From: a candidate division TM6 bacterium GW2011_GWF2_43_87
GTDB lineage: Bacteria; Babelota; Babeliae; Babelales; Babelaceae
DNA: 64,000 nucleotides
Assembly (NCBI GenBank): GCA_001000065.1
Contig: LCGZ01000003.1
Span: forward strand, 124,001 to 188,000
Reading direction: 5' to 3'
Of the stretch, positions 44,483 through 53,344 are shown one piece after another; position 1 is the first letter of the stretch; each line of letters begins with the position of its first letter. The translations under genes were made by a program, and so were the position numbers. A model generated the notes under the pieces. It saw nothing but the letters and a program-made list of their open reading frames with translations, ran no database searches and was not told where the DNA came from.

Positions 44483-44510
44483 TTGACAAAAACCTAAATG
44501 TCTCTATACT
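44483..44510 (+). promoter_or_regulatory. near-consensus sigma70 promoter of the FtsH-like gene
   Basis: TTGACA at 44483-44488, a 16-bp spacer and TATACT at 44505-44510. The leader of about 70 nt contains a small hairpin (gaattt/aaattc, about 44533-44552) and ends with gggga before ATG 44586. Confidence 0.75.
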
Positions 44511-44585
44511 TTAAAACATCTTATAAATGGAGGAATTTCGTAAGAAATTCAATTAGGGAAATCGGGTTAAATAAGTGGGGACCCT

Positions 44586-46883
44586 ATGAATAAATTATTA
44601 CTAATGTTTATGTGTGCCATCGGTTTAAGTAGTGCACTCTCTTCTACAGTCCAAAAAAACAGTCCAACTTCTGAAGCTGAGTCATCATGCTCTCAGGAAA
44701 CTGAACGTCTTAAAACGCTTTACGGAGAATTCTCCCAGGGCGCAGCGGACCTATCAGCAACTATAGAACATCTTGCTCAACGTGCTACACGCCATAAAAT
44801 TGGTAATCCTGCTCTCTTAAATGAGACTATCGATTGGCTCTTATCCGCCAAAGATATTTTAACCAAGGCACTACAAGAGCCAATTGTTACGTTGACACCT
44901 ACCCGCATTGCATCATCATTCCGCACGGTCAACCTTATAGGTCAGGCAATTGAAACAGAAATAAATTCAAACTTCGCTACGCTGCCACTTCTTGACTATG
45001 ATACTATTACTCAAACTCGCATTTTTTCTACTACCTCTCTTGATGATGTAGAATTCTATGCAAGAAACACCACGCTCTTAGTATCCCGAGTCAGCGAAAG
45101 CGCACATAACAGTGGACTTTCGTGGTTCAACCAACAGTATACAACCGCCTCTGACTGGGCTCATAGAACTGGAATCTTAAGAAGACTTACACAAACTGCC
45201 ATAATTGGAAGCTCTGCCTTTCTGGTCTATCTGCTTGCCGCTCCAGAACGTTTTATCCCTGAAGGCCCCCTAAAAAAGCTGCGCGAAAAAATCAATGGTA
45301 CTCTTAATAACGTTCTTAACGGATCCCATATACAAGAACTAAATACGCTTCTGGCTATGGGCGCTTCGGTATCCACCATCACCAACAACGTTGACATACC
45401 TGCTGCAATCAACAAAGCAGCCTATGCCGTTGACGCAAAGTTACGAGGAATTGAACTGACTTCAGGCAATGTCTTTGAACCCATGGAAGGAAAGCGCGTA
45501 ACCCTTGATAGTCCTCTTTTTGACTATATTCGCAAGGATCTTGATCCGCTTCTTCAAATCTATCATTATATAAAAAACCCCAAGGGTTTTGCCCACATAA
45601 AAATCTGCCGTTCCATTCTCCTAGTTGGACCCTCTGGCAGCGGCAAAAGCTTTATAATACGAGCCCTCGCAGAGCTCTGCTCACAAGCAGCAGGAAACGT
45701 TTCTATCATCGTAGTTGATTCTACCGAACTTTTCTCATCAGAAGGCTTTAAAAATATTCTGCAACGGGCCCGTACAAACGCTATAACCTTTGTGATTATG
45801 GATGAATTCCAAAACATCGGCGGCGGTCCTCAGAAAAAAACCAACTGGGCAGTTGTCGAAGATCTGCTGCATGGATTTGACGAACTAAATCGGGACAACG
45901 ACCCTCACCACCAGGTCTTTTTCATAGGAGCCACAAACTGTCCGCATGAAATAAGCAAAGCGCTGTTAAGGCCCGGGCGTATTGACCGAATAATTGAGCT
46001 ATCCGAGCCCAACACTGAAGGACGCAAAACAATTCTTTCCACGTTATGCAAAGAAGCAGGGATTAATCCAGATGATATAAATGTCGACCTCTTAAGCAAG
46101 ATCTCAAAAGGCGCATCGGTAAGTGCTCTTAACAAATTTCTTGAAGAGGCTATCCGCCGTGCGAAACTTAACAACATGCCCGTCTCATTTGAAGATGCCT
46201 ACGAAGCATTAAATGATACGCTTCGTCGCCTACATCGACAAATACAGCTCTCACCTAATGAGCGAAAAGTTGTATGCACGCACTTGGCAGGAATTGCAAC
46301 GGCGCACCTATTTATGACTACACCTGAAAAGCTAGAGTCTATTACTCTACGTGCCCCTCAAAAGAAGATTGTCGAAAAGTACGACTGGCAAGTGACTCAA
46401 GCAGATGCAAATGAACAGAACAATACGTATGAATTTAAGCCTAACTACGGCTTATACTACACATATGGCGATAACGACTTCATCTCAGCACCTCCCAAAA
46501 CCGATCCCTACATGATGTGTAAAATCAAGCTTGCGGGCAAAGTTGCAGAAGAACTTGTGTTAGGATACAAAACATCCTACCACCCCAACGCACACCAAGA
46601 AGCCTATAATGAGGCCCTTGCAATAATAAGCCGCGGAATAGACATTAAAACGCTATCGCCCGTTATTCAAGCCGAACTTCAAACAACGGCCTGGAATAAG
46701 ATAAAAGAGGCTGAAGAAGAGGTAAAACAACTGCTATCTACACATATAAACCTTACAAAAGTCATAGCAGACAACCTTGATAAAAAGGAATTCTTAAGAA
46801 TCGATGAGATCAAGGACGCGGTGAAGACGCTGCTTCCCACAAATTCAATGCCTCAGGTTGACGCTCCTGCAGGCAGCTTGTAA
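44586..46883 (+). CDS. exported FtsH-like AAA ATPase with lost protease motif
   Basis: 765 residues. Signal peptide MNKLLLMFMCAIGLSSALSS; a membrane segment at about 199-220. AAA module: Walker A GPSGSGKS (Lys354), Walker B ITFVIMDEF, and the SRH-like LRPGRIDRIIELSEP. The C-terminal third follows FtsH M41, including AGKVAEELVLG, but the HEAGH zinc motif is replaced by HLAGIATAH (about 566-574), so it is probably not a protease. It may act as an unfoldase or scaffold. If the AAA domain faces the periplasm, ATP supply is a problem; the N-terminus could instead be an anchor. It leads a group with the two related genes downstream. Confidence 0.85.
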   Translation: MNKLLLMFMCAIGLSSALSSTVQKNSPTSEAESSCSQETERLKTLYGEFSQGAADLSATIEHLAQRATRHKIGNPALLNETIDWLLSAKDILTKALQEPIVTLTPTRIASSFRTVNLIGQAIETEINSNFATLPLLDYDTITQTRIFSTTSLDDVEFYARNTTLLVSRVSESAHNSGLSWFNQQYTTASDWAHRTGILRRLTQTAIIGSSAFLVYLLAAPERFIPEGPLKKLREKINGTLNNVLNGSHIQELNTLLAMGASVSTITNNVDIPAAINKAAYAVDAKLRGIELTSGNVFEPMEGKRVTLDSPLFDYIRKDLDPLLQIYHYIKNPKGFAHIKICRSILLVGPSGSGKSFIIRALAELCSQAAGNVSIIVVDSTELFSSEGFKNILQRARTNAITFVIMDEFQNIGGGPQKKTNWAVVEDLLHGFDELNRDNDPHHQVFFIGATNCPHEISKALLRPGRIDRIIELSEPNTEGRKTILSTLCKEAGINPDDINVDLLSKISKGASVSALNKFLEEAIRRAKLNNMPVSFEDAYEALNDTLRRLHRQIQLSPNERKVVCTHLAGIATAHLFMTTPEKLESITLRAPQKKIVEKYDWQVTQADANEQNNTYEFKPNYGLYYTYGDNDFISAPPKTDPYMMCKIKLAGKVAEELVLGYKTSYHPNAHQEAYNEALAIISRGIDIKTLSPVIQAELQTTAWNKIKEAEEEVKQLLSTHINLTKVIADNLDKKEFLRIDEIKDAVKTLLPTNSMPQVDAPAGSL

Positions 46884-46942
46884 TCTATAACCTAGAATTT
46901 AACCCACGGTTTAACCGTAATGTAACCTAAAAAGAGGTCGAT

Positions 46943-47635
46943 ATGAAAAAGATACTTGTATTACTTACTTCCCTTATTGTCTGCTACACAGCAGCTCCTG
47001 CTCGCGCTGAAATAAACTGGCGCGCACCCTTTAGCGCAATTGATCGCTATGTAGTTAAAAATCCACTAGCAACGGCTGCATTGACTCGTTCTGCAGTTTA
47101 TGGCGGCTACTTGGCCTGGTGTTTGTATCAAGCATCTTTCAAAGATCTTCAGGATAACTGCCCAAAGTGCCTATATGGTAGGCTTCTACAACTCAAGCTT
47201 CTTCTTGGAAGCCCTAACGAGAAATCATTTGTTGCCAATGCACCCTCATGGAAAACTTTGCAAGGTGGCGCGCTGGATTACAATGCCTATATAACAGACA
47301 TCAATAATTTCAACGCACAGGCAAAAACGCATAATGACGCCATTCAAACAGCACGTGAACGTCTTGTAGCCGCTGGAGGAGATGCCACTCAACTAACCAA
47401 AGAAGACCAACAGTTGCTAAAGGATGCAACCGTAACCCTATCAGTCGTTGACAAACCCCAAAATGCGACCTGGAACAAAAAACTCAAATTGGGAAGCCTA
47501 AAGGTTGATTCGGGAACGGTACTCAGCCTTGCAATCCACTCAATTCTTGCGAAATTCCTTTACGAAGACGCCAAATTCTTGGGCGGAAACGTTAAAAAGG
47601 GATGGAACTGGCTAGCCACAGCACCTATTGCATAA
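46943..47635 (+). CDS. exported protein of unknown function (paralogue 1)
   Basis: 230 residues. Signal peptide MKKILVLLTSLIVCYTAAPARA. INWRAPFSAIDRYVVKNPL, VYGGYLAW, LTKEDQQLL and the terminal GGNVKKGWNWLA recur in the next gene in the same order. Two hydrophobic segments (about 45-63 and 195-210) suggest membrane association. Family not recognised. It lies 59 bp after the FtsH-like gene with its own Shine-Dalgarno (agagg); co-transcription is likely. Confidence 0.8.
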   Translation: MKKILVLLTSLIVCYTAAPARAEINWRAPFSAIDRYVVKNPLATAALTRSAVYGGYLAWCLYQASFKDLQDNCPKCLYGRLLQLKLLLGSPNEKSFVANAPSWKTLQGGALDYNAYITDINNFNAQAKTHNDAIQTARERLVAAGGDATQLTKEDQQLLKDATVTLSVVDKPQNATWNKKLKLGSLKVDSGTVLSLAIHSILAKFLYEDAKFLGGNVKKGWNWLATAPIA

Positions 47636-47654
47636 ACCTCTAATTAAACTTAAC

Positions 47655-47695
47655 AAAAACAGGGCGGAGTACTAAAAACCTCCGCCTTATTTTTG
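47655..47695 (+). terminator. rho-independent terminator
   Basis: ggcggag (47663-47669) pairs with ctccgcc (47680-47686); flanking A-rich and T-rich arms extend the stem, and ttatttttg follows. Confidence 0.8.
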
Positions 47696-47733
47696 TTTCG
47701 AATACTTATTTAGTTTCTAATGGAGGTAACCTT

Positions 47734-48468
47734 ATGAAAAACCACTTTTTAGTCTTAACCTTTTTTGTAACTGCAGGCCTTGTACAGGCTTCAAATGCCG
47801 CGCAAACTACAGCATCCACAAGCTGGCGCCTACCCTTTCAATTACTTGATAAACATGTAGTGCGCAATGCTGTCGTACAATTTACCGTGCCACGCATACT
47901 GGTGTATGGAGGAATCGGGCTTCAGTACCTACGTTCCCATGTTAGTTATTCAGAGGCACTTAAATTACCCGGATGGATTAAAATACTCAAATACTATGTA
48001 GGTAGTTCTAATGATCAAGCAAACTCGATTCCATTTGGGCTCTGGGACAATTCCAAAGCGCTTAAAAAATTCAGAGCACGGAAAAGAAACTCTAAAGATA
48101 CAGTCTCCAATGCTAAAAACTACTACTACCCCTCCTACATTAAAAGCTGCATGATTCCTACGCAAATAGAAATCAAAGCCCACAATAACGCTCGCAACGC
48201 CGCCCTAAAAAAAGCACTGGCTGAAGGGCAAAATCTAACCAAAGACGAACAAAATCTTATCGACTCAGGGGACTGGACAACCCTCGCTTTAAAGAAAAAA
48301 TCTGACCCAGCTCTCATTAAAAACTTAAAAAAGATTGGCGTAGAGCTCTCGTTTAACGTGCTCTTCCCACTAGCTCTAAATGTGAGTTGCGCATGGTACG
48401 TATGGAACGATCTCCGTTCTCTTGGCAATGGGGCCCGTAATACGTGGAACTGGCTTGCGCGAGCCTAA
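47734..48468 (+). CDS. exported protein of unknown function (paralogue 2)
   Basis: 244 residues with a signal peptide (MKNHFLVLTFFVTAGLVQASNA). SWRLPFQLLDKHVVRNAV, VYGGIGLQY, LTKDEQNLI and the terminal GARNTWNWLARA match paralogue 1 block by block, with a different middle rich in Lys and Tyr. A perfect ggaggt lies before ATG 47734. Conserved framing of a variable middle suggests a shared membrane topology. Function unknown. Confidence 0.8.
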   Translation: MKNHFLVLTFFVTAGLVQASNAAQTTASTSWRLPFQLLDKHVVRNAVVQFTVPRILVYGGIGLQYLRSHVSYSEALKLPGWIKILKYYVGSSNDQANSIPFGLWDNSKALKKFRARKRNSKDTVSNAKNYYYPSYIKSCMIPTQIEIKAHNNARNAALKKALAEGQNLTKDEQNLIDSGDWTTLALKKKSDPALIKNLKKIGVELSFNVLFPLALNVSCAWYVWNDLRSLGNGARNTWNWLARA

Positions 48469-48570
48469 TTAAATTAATTTTATAAAAAGTCGCCATGAGC
48501 AGAGTAAGGGCACAGGCCCTCTGAATCAGAATAGTTAAAGCTCAAGCAACTTTCGCTTAAATGTCTTTCA

Positions 48571-49044
48571 TCACACCTTATCCAACATCTTAACACGCTC
48601 GGCATATCGACCTAGTTGCGCCTTAGACTCCAGCCATTCCCGCAGTATAAGCATAGCATCTGCCACCGACAGGTAGTCAGCAGGAAGCACCAGGACATTG
48701 CAATGATCTTCTTCCCGCACCCGCCGAGCAACCTCACGGTTCCACGCTACTGCCGCATAAATACCACGATGCCGATTGGCGGCCATTGCCATGCCAGCGC
48801 CTGTACCGCAGATCAAAACTCCGCGTGCAGCACGTCCCGATAACAAGATCTCACAAACGCGTTGCGCATAAATAGGATAATCGGACCGCTCAGCAGAAGG
48901 CGCACCACAATCAATAAATTCTAGCGACACATTTACTGATAAATCTACAGTTACGCCAAACACCAGGCCTACTTCTTTTTTAATCGCCTCTTTAAGAGCA
49001 AACCCTCGATGATCTGCTCCAATTGCTAATACTACCTGCTCCAC
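48571..49044 (-). CDS. rpiB: ribose-5-phosphate isomerase B
   Basis: 157 residues. Family motifs: IGADHRGFALKEAI, SDYP, LICGTGAGMAMAANRHRGIYAA with the catalytic Cys, and EDHCNVLVLPAD. Interconverts ribose-5-phosphate and ribulose-5-phosphate; cytoplasmic. Starts at GTG 49044 immediately after the TAA of the upstream lipoprotein gene, with aaggagg five bases before it, so it is the distal gene of a unit. Confidence 0.95.
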   Translation of the reverse strand: MEQVVLAIGADHRGFALKEAIKKEVGLVFGVTVDLSVNVSLEFIDCGAPSAERSDYPIYAQRVCEILLSGRAARGVLICGTGAGMAMAANRHRGIYAAVAWNREVARRVREEDHCNVLVLPADYLSVADAMLILREWLESKAQLGRYAERVKMLDKV

Positions 49045-49623
49045 TTAAGCCTCCTTGCACCAACAAAAGACCTCTTTATGCGTCCCATCAAAAACCTGAA
49101 GGCTGAAATCCGACCCAACAACAGACTGACTAAATTCTACTTCGTACACATTTCGTTGGTGTGATGTTATGTGTGAACCTAGAATACCACGATACCCTCT
49201 ATCCAGAGTTGTCCCTAAGATTTTTTTAGGCGCATAACATTTGCCGCCCACCTCTAAGGTTAAACTCCAATCCTTCTGTTCCCCATCCATAAGAACTAAA
49301 AAGCTCGTTTTTTCTTGCTGCGCTTTTTCAAAATTAGCAACTGATTCTAAATCTCGCCCCACAATCTCGCAGTCTGTTAAACAGCCATACATAAGCCCTT
49401 CATGCGCTTTAAAGACCTTAGAATTAATCCAGAGTACATAGATAATATCAACTGTATTAAGATAATCGCGAATGGCCTGACAACGAACAAACTCTCGCGC
49501 CTCTTGCGCATAACAGACATCACACTGTTCTGCCTGCCGAAACGTACGTTGAATCCAACAGACATACCGCGTGCAGGAAGGAAATAAAATTAAAATTCCT
49601 AAAAACAACGCCAACCGCTTCAT
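49045..49623 (-). CDS. lipoprotein of unknown function
   Basis: 192 residues. Lipobox LFPSC (Cys about 17) after a short signal peptide. Several further cysteines (CDVCYAQEA, CLTDCE, FCWCKEA). The C-terminal half is beta-rich (LTLEVGGKCYAPKKILG, YEVEFSQSVVGSDFSLQVFDG). No family recognised. It is preceded by a coupled 30-residue ORF and followed without a gap by rpiB. Confidence 0.75.
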   Translation of the reverse strand: MKRLALFLGILILFPSCTRYVCWIQRTFRQAEQCDVCYAQEAREFVRCQAIRDYLNTVDIIYVLWINSKVFKAHEGLMYGCLTDCEIVGRDLESVANFEKAQQEKTSFLVLMDGEQKDWSLTLEVGGKCYAPKKILGTTLDRGYRGILGSHITSHQRNVYEVEFSQSVVGSDFSLQVFDGTHKEVFCWCKEA

Positions 49624-49712
49624 AGTTTTGTCCCTTTTTCATAAACTAAATAGATAGCCATCACGGCTAAGAGTAAAATAAGTATTCTCGCATTACAAGG
49701 ATTACACTCCAT
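49620..49712 (-). CDS. possible 30-residue membrane microprotein
   Basis: ATG 49712 opens a frame starting MECNPCNARILILLLAVMAI and ending YEKGTKL, a single hydrophobic helix with a CxxC-like N-terminus. Its TGA overlaps the ATG of the lipoprotein gene (ATGA), and aaagggac inside it serves as the Shine-Dalgarno of that gene. Its start codon overlaps the start of the divergent permease gene at 49711, which is unusual, so the call is tentative. Confidence 0.4.
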   Translation of the reverse strand: MECNPCNARILILLLAVMAIYLVYEKGTKL

Positions 49713-50943
49713 GCGTTCTCTACCCTTTCTTCTAGCGCACCGTTTTTTGCGCTCTCTTGCCCAAGAGCAAGCCATTTCACGACTTGCCATAATCTGCTTT
49801 GCAAGCATATCACTAGGCTCCTGCGCGCTTTTAGTAACCACGGCCATTGTACACGGATTTCGCCGTGCAACTCAAGAGACTTTTCAGAATGTGCACCCTG
49901 ACATAACCATCCAAGCCTTTACACGCGCACCTCTCGCCTACAAAAAAATTTCTGCCGTACTGGAAAAAGAATTTAAAAGTAGCTGTGCCGCTCAAACACC
50001 CTATTCCGAAGGATATGCACTCGCTCAATCAGATGCCTGTGACGATCTATCCCACCTCGTAACTATCCAAGGTATCGATCCCCAAAAAGATGGGCTTGTT
50101 CGCAAACTAAATGCAACCCTTAAAACCCAACTTAAATCTGCCGCTGCAGCCCTAAAAGATGACTGTGTGCTAGTGGGAGACATTCTGGCCAAAGGGCTAG
50201 GGCTCGCGCCAGGCGAAACGCTCACCCTTCTACGCCCCACACACGCCAATGTACGCTCAAAAACCATTGCGTTTGAAGAGGTAACCGTTACAGTAGGAGG
50301 GGTATTTAAAACCGGCCTAGACGACATGGACGGCTCACTCGTTATCTGTCCGCTCTCCCTATTCAATCGTCTATTTCCGCAAAGCGGCATTACCAATATT
50401 GGTATAAAACTTCACCCCGATATCCCGCTAAAGCCCACCATACAAAAACTATCAAAACGGTTTAATCTAGACGTATTTTCATGGCAAGAACTTTACCCCG
50501 CACTTGAAGCTGCATTGGCATTAGAAGACCTTGCGTTAATGCTTATTGTCGCACTTGTCGCCCTGATCACCAACCTTAATGTAGCGTCACTTCTTTCCCT
50601 ATTTCTGTTTCAAAAGCGTCTACCTATCGCTATTTTACGCACAATGGGAATGCAACAACATATTTTAAGCAGAGGCTTTATGATTATAGGAGCTACTCTG
50701 GTGATAGGAGCCCAACTACTAGGACTTGCTATGGCCGCTGGAACGTGCTTTATCTTGGAACACTTTAAGCTAATATCTCTACCATCGGATGCCTACTTTG
50801 CCTCGTACGTCCCGGCGGAGCTACATCTTTTTAGCACGCTCTGGGTTCTTGGAATTGGCATCACCGTAGGTCTTTTGGTAAGTTGGATAGCAGCCCGGCA
50901 GGCCCGAAATGTCGATTTAGCTACTACCTTGAAAATGGGTTAA
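49711..50943 (+). CDS. LolC/LolE-type lipoprotein-release ABC permease
   Basis: 410 residues. N-terminus MRSLPFLLAHRFLRSLAQEQ and the first membrane helix (RLAIICFASISLGSCALLVTTAIVHGF) are typical of LolC/E; a periplasmic MacB-like domain follows, then three C-terminal FtsX-domain helices (LMLIVALVALITNLNVASLL and others). It would release lipoproteins from the inner membrane with LolD, which is not in this window. This fits lnt and several lipobox proteins. Shine-Dalgarno aagg is ten bases from ATG. Confidence 0.88.
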   Translation: MRSLPFLLAHRFLRSLAQEQAISRLAIICFASISLGSCALLVTTAIVHGFRRATQETFQNVHPDITIQAFTRAPLAYKKISAVLEKEFKSSCAAQTPYSEGYALAQSDACDDLSHLVTIQGIDPQKDGLVRKLNATLKTQLKSAAAALKDDCVLVGDILAKGLGLAPGETLTLLRPTHANVRSKTIAFEEVTVTVGGVFKTGLDDMDGSLVICPLSLFNRLFPQSGITNIGIKLHPDIPLKPTIQKLSKRFNLDVFSWQELYPALEAALALEDLALMLIVALVALITNLNVASLLSLFLFQKRLPIAILRTMGMQQHILSRGFMIIGATLVIGAQLLGLAMAAGTCFILEHFKLISLPSDAYFASYVPAELHLFSTLWVLGIGITVGLLVSWIAARQARNVDLATTLKMG

Positions 50944-51530
50944 TGTTTATGAAAACGCTTTATTTTGCAACCGGCAACCCGGGGAAATTTTCGGATGTGA
51001 AACGGTTTATAGAGCTCTATGCGCCCCATATAACTCTCGAACAATTTTCAGAGGATATTCCTGAAATTCAGTCCTATGATCAAAAGGCCGTAGCCCGAGC
51101 AAAGGCACTATATGCCTGGCAGCACCTCCAAAAACCCGTTCTAGTCGACGATGCTGGAATCTACTTTGAACGATACACCCTATTCCCCGGCGTTTTAACC
51201 AAGTATGTATACAAGGGCTTAGGGGTCGAAGGGATCAGACGCCTCTTTGAGCCTGGCGATCGCGCCTATTTTCTGCTCTATTTCGTTTTATGCTACGGTC
51301 CAGAGTCATTCGAATTTTTTGAAGGTAGACGTGAAGGCACCTTGATAAATCAAGATACATTTCAAGCGCCACCAACCCTTCCGTATGACCAATTTTTTGT
51401 ACCAACTGGTTTTGATATGACCTACGCAGAAATGCGCGTAAAAGACGAAGAATTATTCCATAAAGAAGATGTTCGCATTCCAGCCGTTAAACGTTTTGCA
51501 GATTGGATTGCTACCCATCCAGAGATGTAA
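50943..51530 (+). CDS. rdgB: non-canonical purine NTP pyrophosphatase (RdgB/HAM1 family)
   Basis: 195 residues from ATG 50943, whose A is the last base of the permease stop (TAATG); an ATG at 50949 is also possible. The N-terminal TGNPGKFSDVKRF and VDDAGIYFERYTLFPGVLTKYV match the family. Hydrolyses dITP/XTP to prevent misincorporation. The C-terminal region (YDQFFVPTGF, MRVKDEELFHKEDV) is slightly divergent from canonical RdgB (FxP, SHR) and the usual SHR motif is not obvious. Confidence 0.85.
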   Translation: MFMKTLYFATGNPGKFSDVKRFIELYAPHITLEQFSEDIPEIQSYDQKAVARAKALYAWQHLQKPVLVDDAGIYFERYTLFPGVLTKYVYKGLGVEGIRRLFEPGDRAYFLLYFVLCYGPESFEFFEGRREGTLINQDTFQAPPTLPYDQFFVPTGFDMTYAEMRVKDEELFHKEDVRIPAVKRFADWIATHPEM

Positions 51531-51555
51531 AAACCAAACCCAAAAAGGAGTCCCT

Positions 51556-52665
51556 ATGATTCATAGTACTATTGCTACCTGGCTACTTGAAGGGAAAAAG
51601 GTCTTTGTTCGCATTGATGGAAATGTACCCTTATGCGAAGGACGCATTGAAAACGACTTTCGCCTAAGAGCACTTCTCCCCACCCTAGAATTTTTGTCGT
51701 CAAAAAAAGCTCAGATTACCGTTGCAACCCATCTAGGGCGCCCCTCTCCAGACAAAAAAATTTCAACTGTACCTATCGCTCAATGGTTCTCACAAGCGGG
51801 TTATCCGAACATAACGGTTCTTGAAAATCTACGCAACGACCCTCGCGAGAAAAAAGGTGATGAGAGTTTTGCACAGGAGCTAGCGCAGGGGTATGATTTC
51901 TACGTCAATGATGCATGGGGAGTGATGCATCGCGCCGATTGTTCTATAACAAAGCTACCGCTACAGTTTCCAATCGAATGTCGATCCATAGGCCTTTTAG
52001 TAGAACGAGAACTACAGGCCCTCCACTATTTGCGCCACAAGCCCCAACGCCCCTATATCGCTTTCTTAGGGGGTGGCAAGAGCGAAAAGATTGAAACCTG
52101 TCTACGGCTTATAGAACAGGAGTTGGTCTCGACACTGGTGCTACTCCCTGGAATAAGTTTTACATTTTTAAAAGCTCAGGGATACCCTATTGGAAAATCA
52201 CTAATAGATGAGTCTTCCATAGAAATGTGCAGAACTATTTTTGATAAAGCGCGCCAAAAAAAAATTGATCTTGTTTTACCGTCAGATTATCTAATTGGAC
52301 GACTAAACAACGGAGAGACCTACGGCTCTGTATGCGATGCTCACAGAATTCCAGATGACGCCATAGGGCTAGCAATAGGACCCAAAACTCTTACTCAACT
52401 TAAAGCCCTAGTTGAACAAGCGGCAACCATCTTTTATAATGGCGCAATGGGACTTCCCTCTTTTCCTGCGTCGCAACAACCTCTGTATGAACTTCTAGAG
52501 ATTATAGCGCAAAGTTCTGCCTACTCTGTTGTAGGAGGCGGAGACTCAGTTGCTGCCGTTGAGAGGATAAGCTTGGAGCAGAATATTTCATTCTGCTCAA
52601 CCGGTGGAGGCTCAACTCTTGCCTATATTTGCCAGATACCACTAATAGGGCTTTCTGTCTTTTAA
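51556..52665 (+). CDS. pgk: phosphoglycerate kinase
   Basis: 369 residues from ATG 51556 (aaaggag five bases upstream), short for Pgk (about 390-400). Motifs: VRIDGNVPL, ATHLGRPS, LENLRNDPREKKGD, YVNDAWGVMHRA, FLGGGKSEKIE, IFYNGAMGLPSF, VVGGGDSVAAVE and STGGGSTLAYI. Some positions differ from consensus: GGGKSEK for GGAKVSDK, and YNGAMG for WNGPMG. Glycolytic ATP generation. Its 3' end overlaps the convergent 52662 gene by 4 bp. Confidence 0.95.
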   Translation: MIHSTIATWLLEGKKVFVRIDGNVPLCEGRIENDFRLRALLPTLEFLSSKKAQITVATHLGRPSPDKKISTVPIAQWFSQAGYPNITVLENLRNDPREKKGDESFAQELAQGYDFYVNDAWGVMHRADCSITKLPLQFPIECRSIGLLVERELQALHYLRHKPQRPYIAFLGGGKSEKIETCLRLIEQELVSTLVLLPGISFTFLKAQGYPIGKSLIDESSIEMCRTIFDKARQKKIDLVLPSDYLIGRLNNGETYGSVCDAHRIPDDAIGLAIGPKTLTQLKALVEQAATIFYNGAMGLPSFPASQQPLYELLEIIAQSSAYSVVGGGDSVAAVERISLEQNISFCSTGGGSTLAYICQIPLIGLSVF

Positions 52666-53189
52666 ACCAAAGGACAAAAACCGAGCAAACTCAGGCCCTG
52701 TGGCATGAATTCATGCGTCTCTTTAACTCCAGGCGTGTCTGCTTGGTAAATAAACACTCCATGGTTTTGATGTCTAACCGGAAACGTTAGATAGGATGGG
52801 TTTTTAATATCTAACCGTTTGGCAAGTTCATTCACCACCACGTCTATGTTATTCTTTTTTGCACTGGCATAATGCGTATCCCGCACCTTCTGGTTAAAGA
52901 TTGAACGCTTCATATCCTCGGCTAAATCCTGGTGTGCTCCCCAGACATCATCAATATGACGCGGATGATCCTCTCGAGAAAACCCTATGATTCCTTTACA
53001 ACAATCAAAGTCGGGATTATCCACAAAAAAAGCTGCTTTTTTTAGATCAAAACAGCTCGAACCACACAACTCATACAATACACAACCAGCCACGTGGTCA
53101 TGATCATGTAATGTTAGTATTTGGGGGGGTAAATTGCTCAAACGAGTTAATAATTCAGCCCGTTGAGGGGATAGAGTAGATAGCTTCAT
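52662..53189 (-). CDS. conserved-looking cytoplasmic protein of unknown function
   Basis: 175 residues, no signal peptide. Clusters of potential metal ligands: LHDHDHVAGC, CGSSCFD, FDCCKG, and EDHPRHIDD. The C-terminal half (YLTFPVRHQNHGVFIYQAD, ETHEFMPQGLSLLG) is beta-rich. Family not recognised; metal binding is inferred from residue clustering only. gagagg precedes ATG 53189. A consensus DnaA box sequence (53017-53025) falls within it, probably by chance. Confidence 0.7.
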   Translation of the reverse strand: MKLSTLSPQRAELLTRLSNLPPQILTLHDHDHVAGCVLYELCGSSCFDLKKAAFFVDNPDFDCCKGIIGFSREDHPRHIDDVWGAHQDLAEDMKRSIFNQKVRDTHYASAKKNNIDVVVNELAKRLDIKNPSYLTFPVRHQNHGVFIYQADTPGVKETHEFMPQGLSLLGFCPLV

Positions 53190-53344
53190 AATAATACCTC
53201 TCTTAATCTGCAGGTAGTTGTCATTTTTAAATCATGCAACCCACGTTACTGTTACATACTACCAAAGAAGAATCTTAAAAAGCAACCAAACGTCTTGCTT
53301 TCAAAATCAATGATATGGTAGCTTAAGAAAAAGGAGCTAAGATC

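Noticed and set aside
53017-53025. Perfect DnaA box TTATCCACA
   Set aside because: Single copy inside the 52662-53189 coding region with no neighbouring boxes or AT-rich unwinding element, so not taken as an origin.
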